From Candidatus Thioglobus vulcanius (lineage in GTDB: Bacteria > Pseudomonadota > Gammaproteobacteria > PS1 > Pseudothioglobaceae): 17,144 nucleotides of DNA. The stretch is taken from assembly GCA_910595855.1 (NCBI GenBank), contig CAJVCJ010000008.1, positions 1 through 17,144 of the forward strand. The letters are read 5' to 3'. The notes under the pieces are model-generated. The model was not told the origin of the DNA and ran no database searches. It worked only from the letters and a program-made list of their open reading frames with translations. Positions 14,927 to 17,144 of this stretch are shown here, piece by piece. Made by a program: the position numbers and the translations under genes. Within the stretch, counting starts at the first letter, position 1. Each line of letters opens with the position of its first letter.

Positions 14927-14941
14927 ACAAGTAATTATAAT
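14913..14941 (+). promoter_or_regulatory. Candidate promoter of the glyoxylate aminotransferase gene
   Basis: TTAATA (14913-14918, four of six consensus bases) and a perfect TATAAT (14936-14941) are 17 bases apart. Transcription would start near 14948 and give a leader of about 27 nt. The -10 is the other strand of the palindrome ATTATAAT (14934-14941), which also supplies the glcD -10. The -35 lies within the first glcD codons. Confidence 0.45.
14934..14939 (-). promoter_or_regulatory. Candidate -10 element for the glcD run
   Basis: The minus strand reads TATAAT here, seven bases before the preferred glcD ATG. The best -35 at 17-base spacing is poor (TTTATT, 14962-14957). Initiation at the normal distance would fall on or next to the A of the ATG. 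This would be the main promoter for the nine-gene minus-strand run, as no other obvious one is seen between those genes. Confidence 0.45.
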
Positions 14942-14974
14942 GACTTCTTTAAATTTAATAAACATTAAAAGAAT

Positions 14975-16090
14975 ATGAAATCATTCAATCCACCAGTAAG
15001 AACTTTAATGGGCCCAGGTCCTTCTGATGTACACCCAAGAATCTTGTCAGCAATGGCAAGACCAACCATTGGACATTTAGATCCTGCTTTTGTTGGCATG
15101 ATGAACGAGACCAAAGAAGGCTTGAAATACATTTTTAAAACTGAAAATGAATTAACCATGCCTGTGTCTGCACCTGGTTCTGCCGGTATGGAAACTTGTT
15201 TTGCCAACTTGGTTGAGCCTGGCGATAAAGTCGTTGTTTGTATCAACGGTGTATTCGGCATGCGAATGAAAGAAAACATTACACGTCTTGGTGGTGAAGC
15301 AATTGTTGTAGAGGATGCATGGGGCGAAGCAGTATCAACTGATAAAGTAGAGCAAGCTTTAAAAGAAAACCCAGATGCGAAAATTCTAGCTTTTGTACAT
15401 GCTGAAACTTCTACGGGTGCGCAATCTGACGCTAAAGCATTATGTAAGCTTGCACATGACAATGACTGTATTACTATTGTTGATGCGGTAACTTCTCTAG
15501 CTGGCTCTGAGCTTCGTGTTGACGAGTGGGAAATTGATGCTATTTACTCTGGTACACAAAAATGTTTGTCTGCTATGCCAGGTATTTCACCAGTAAGTTT
15601 TAACGAGCGCGCTTTAACTAAAGTTAAAAATCGTAAAACACCAGTGACTTCTTGGTTCTTAGATTTAAACCTTGTAATGGGTTACTGGGGCGAAGGTGCA
15701 AAAAGAACTTACCATCATACAGCGCCTGTTAATACACTATACGGCCTACACGAGTCTTTAGTTATGATTACTGAAGAAGGTTTAGAAAACTCTTGGGCAC
15801 GCCACAAAGCGAACCACCTAGAGCTAAAAGCAGGTCTTGAAGCAATGGGCATTAACTTCTTGGTTAATGAGGCAGATCGCCTACCTCAGCTTAACTCAGT
15901 ATTCATTCCTGAAGGTGTTGATGACGCAGCAGTTCGTGCAACTTTATTAAATGATTACAATTTAGAAATCGGTGCAGGCCTTGGTGCTTATGCTGGAAAA
16001 GTATGGCGTATTGGCTTAATGGGTCACTCTTCTAGAAAAGAGAATATTACTTTATGCTTAGCAGCACTTAAGGATGTATTAGGAAAATAA
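14975..16090 (+). CDS. Serine/alanine-glyoxylate aminotransferase (class V, PLP)
   Basis: This 371-residue fold-type I, class V aminotransferase belongs to the serine-pyruvate / alanine-glyoxylate / serine-glyoxylate group. It moves an amino group from serine or alanine to glyoxylate, giving glycine. Visible features are LMGPGPSDVHPR near the N-terminus (typical of the group), the SAPGSAGMET cofactor loop (about 65-74), VDAVTSLAG with Asp170 contacting the pyridine nitrogen, and GTQKCLS with the PLP lysine at 196. Length is normal. It is divergent from glcDEF, which makes its substrate glyoxylate, so a role in glycolate salvage or the serine cycle is strongly suggested. Serine versus alanine as donor cannot be read from the sequence; sgaA or spt would be possible symbols. 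Only a weak AAAAGAA precedes the ATG. A strong terminator follows. Confidence 0.93.
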   Translation: MKSFNPPVRTLMGPGPSDVHPRILSAMARPTIGHLDPAFVGMMNETKEGLKYIFKTENELTMPVSAPGSAGMETCFANLVEPGDKVVVCINGVFGMRMKENITRLGGEAIVVEDAWGEAVSTDKVEQALKENPDAKILAFVHAETSTGAQSDAKALCKLAHDNDCITIVDAVTSLAGSELRVDEWEIDAIYSGTQKCLSAMPGISPVSFNERALTKVKNRKTPVTSWFLDLNLVMGYWGEGAKRTYHHTAPVNTLYGLHESLVMITEEGLENSWARHKANHLELKAGLEAMGINFLVNEADRLPQLNSVFIPEGVDDAAVRATLLNDYNLEIGAGLGAYAGKVWRIGLMGHSSRKENITLCLAALKDVLGK

Positions 16091-16105
16091 CCAAATACAT
16101 ATCAA

Positions 16106-16143
16106 CAATAAAAAAGGCGACCCGAAGGTCGCCTTTTTTATTG
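16106..16143. terminator. Strong bidirectional Rho-independent terminator
   Basis: A perfect 17-base inverted repeat (16106-16122 and 16127-16143) with loop CGAA has the GC core GGCGACC/GGTCGCC flanked by six A on one side and six T on the other. It therefore forms a hairpin with a T-tract on both strands. It lies between the aminotransferase (+, stop at 16090) and the ferredoxin (-, stop at 16155) and should end both transcripts. Confidence 0.95.
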
Positions 16144-16154
16144 TCTGGCTAAAG

Positions 16155-16388
16155 TTACTTTAGTTTGGCCAGTAATTCTTCCTCTGTTTCAACACGATTT
16201 TTATCAGGCAGACAACAATCTACAGGGCATACTTCAACACATTGTGGCTCATCAAAATGACCAACACACTCTGTACACAAATCGCCATCTATTTCATAGA
16301 TTTCATCACCCATATAAATCGCATCATTTGGACACTCTGGCTCACAAACATCACAGTTAATACATTCGTCGGTAATTAATAAAGACAT
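16155..16388 (-). CDS. YfhL-type 2[4Fe-4S] ferredoxin
   Basis: This 77-residue soluble electron carrier has two [4Fe-4S] motifs. The first is CINCDVCEPECP (CxxCxxCxxxCP). The second has the longer spacing CxxCxGHFDEPQCxxxCP, with eight residues between its second and third cysteines, followed by VDCC and a charged C-terminal tail. That long loop and tail are typical of the low-potential Allochromatium/YfhL ferredoxins rather than clostridial ones. An AGGA site (16399-16396) lies seven bases before the ATG. It is monocistronic, ends at the bidirectional terminator, and is divergent from the cyclophilin gene across 121 bases. The redox partner cannot be read from the context. Confidence 0.93.
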   Translation of the reverse strand: MSLLITDECINCDVCEPECPNDAIYMGDEIYEIDGDLCTECVGHFDEPQCVEVCPVDCCLPDKNRVETEEELLAKLK

Positions 16389-16509
16389 GGCTTTTTCCTA
16401 ATACAAGTAAATAATAAATTTAGTGATATTTTACCGTATTGTTAGCCTTATTTTTATTGTGTTTTTAGGTATCATCAATGTCTTTATTGACTGATCAAAA
16501 TCACTGCTT

Positions 16510-17144
16510 ATGTCTCGTCTTTTTCTTATCGTTTTTACACTTATTTTTTCACTCACTTCGCAAGCAAAACTTGATGATGGCCTGTATGCAAATCTACATA
16601 CCAACCAGGGTGATATTATTGTTCAACTTGAGTTTGAAAAAACACCGCTAACCGTTATTAACTTCGTGGGCTTGGCCGAAGGCACAAAACTTTCAAACAT
16701 TCAAACTGGAAAGCCTTTTTATAATGGCTTAAAATTTCACCGAGTAATTGACAACTTTATGATCCAAGGTGGCGATCCAAAAGGCAATGGCACTGGTGGT
16801 CCAGGCTATAAATTTAAGGATGAAATTACCGACTTAAGCCACCATACTGGCGGTATTCTATCTATGGCAAATTCTGGACCTAATACGAATGGCTCTCAGT
16901 TTTTTATCACTCACACAGCGACACCTTGGCTAGATGGAAAGCACACAGTATTTGGCCAAGTAGTTGAAGGCATGGATGTTGTTAACAATATCAAAAAAGA
17001 TGATTTTATTCGTAAGGTGAAAATTATTCGAATCGGCAATGCGGCCTTAAACTTTAACACTGACGAAGCTGCTTTTAATGCTATCAATGAAGCACATAGT
17101 GATCAAGAAAACGAAAAAATAGCCAAGAAAAAAGCAAAACTGGC
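16510..17144 (+). CDS. Periplasmic cyclophilin-type peptidyl-prolyl isomerase (3' end outside window)
   Basis: The frame is open from ATG 16510 to the window end (211 complete codons). It starts with a signal peptide (MSRLFLIVFTLIFSLTSQAK, likely cleaved after SQA), then a cyclophilin domain that begins at about residue 27. The catalytic segment is clear: FHRVIDNFMIQGGDP with the Arg of FHRV, then GPGYKFKDE, LSMANSGPNTNGSQFFIT and LDGKHTVFGQV. The enzyme would speed proline isomerisation during periplasmic protein folding. After the domain the protein continues with a charged, Lys/Glu/Ala-rich helix (about residue 180 to the window end), more than a minimal PpiA has, so a C-terminal coiled coil or extra domain is likely. 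No Shine-Dalgarno site or clear promoter is seen in the 121 bases shared with the ferredoxin gene. Confidence 0.9.
   Translation, partial: MSRLFLIVFTLIFSLTSQAKLDDGLYANLHTNQGDIIVQLEFEKTPLTVINFVGLAEGTKLSNIQTGKPFYNGLKFHRVIDNFMIQGGDPKGNGTGGPGYKFKDEITDLSHHTGGILSMANSGPNTNGSQFFITHTATPWLDGKHTVFGQVVEGMDVVNNIKKDDFIRKVKIIRIGNAALNFNTDEAAFNAINEAHSDQENEKIAKKKAKL

Noticed and set aside
14965..15462. 165-residue open frame antisense to the aminotransferase
   Set aside because: It is a mirror frame of a highly conserved coding gene, has no family resemblance, and its start sits at the promoter region used by glcD.
1..17144. tRNA, rRNA, CRISPR array, insertion sequence, prophage or toxin-antitoxin pair
   Set aside because: No cloverleaf, spaced direct repeats, transposase or integrase motifs, or typical paired small genes were found; the content is housekeeping throughout.

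Overview
The window reads as ordinary chromosome of a low-GC gammaproteobacterium. UvrD, RlmD, GlcD, YfgD-type ArsC and EpmB look most like gammaproteobacterial proteins. The AT-rich coding, tight packing and pairing of glycolate oxidase with a serine/alanine-glyoxylate aminotransferase suggest a marine sulfur-oxidiser or methylotroph of the SUP05/Thioglobus kind. That placement comes from remembered resemblance and needs a database search. I see no tRNA, rRNA, insertion sequence, CRISPR array, prophage or gap over 300 bases.

Layout: (1) bases 1-1768, plus strand: the 3' end of a metallo-beta-lactamase-fold hydrolase, then nadD-rsfS-rlmH, tightly coupled. (2) 1803-4292: a glutathione S-transferase-like gene (+), a YfgD-type arsenate reductase (-), a secreted TlpA-like thioredoxin (+) and epmB (-). 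(3) 4293-4640: a self-contained 61-residue small-protein gene with its own terminator, Shine-Dalgarno site and promoter; that promoter overlaps the one proposed for uvrD. (4) 4641-6806: uvrD (+). (5) 6854-14926, minus strand: an uninterrupted run of nine genes with gaps of at most 17 bases, read as glcD-glcE-glcF-rlmD-YkuD protein-rhodanese-ampG-nagZ-small gene. (6) 14975-16090: aminotransferase (+), then a strong bidirectional terminator. (7) A 2[4Fe-4S] ferredoxin (-) and a periplasmic cyclophilin (+) cut by the window end.

Two themes stand out. Glycolate oxidase (GlcDEF) and the divergent aminotransferase together turn glycolate into glyoxylate and then glycine, as in photorespiratory salvage or serine-cycle C1 metabolism; GlcE is about half its usual size. 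The second half of the nine-gene run looks like a peptidoglycan-recycling set: AmpG imports muropeptides, NagZ removes GlcNAc, and a YkuD-domain protein without a signal peptide could be the cytoplasmic L,D-carboxypeptidase.

Most of the sequence is well explained by known families. The points worth a second look are the pared-down GlcE, the signal-less YkuD protein beside ampG/nagZ, two unrecognised small proteins (61 and 93 residues), a terminator running straight into the epmB start codon, and two divergent promoters that share near-symmetric -10 elements.
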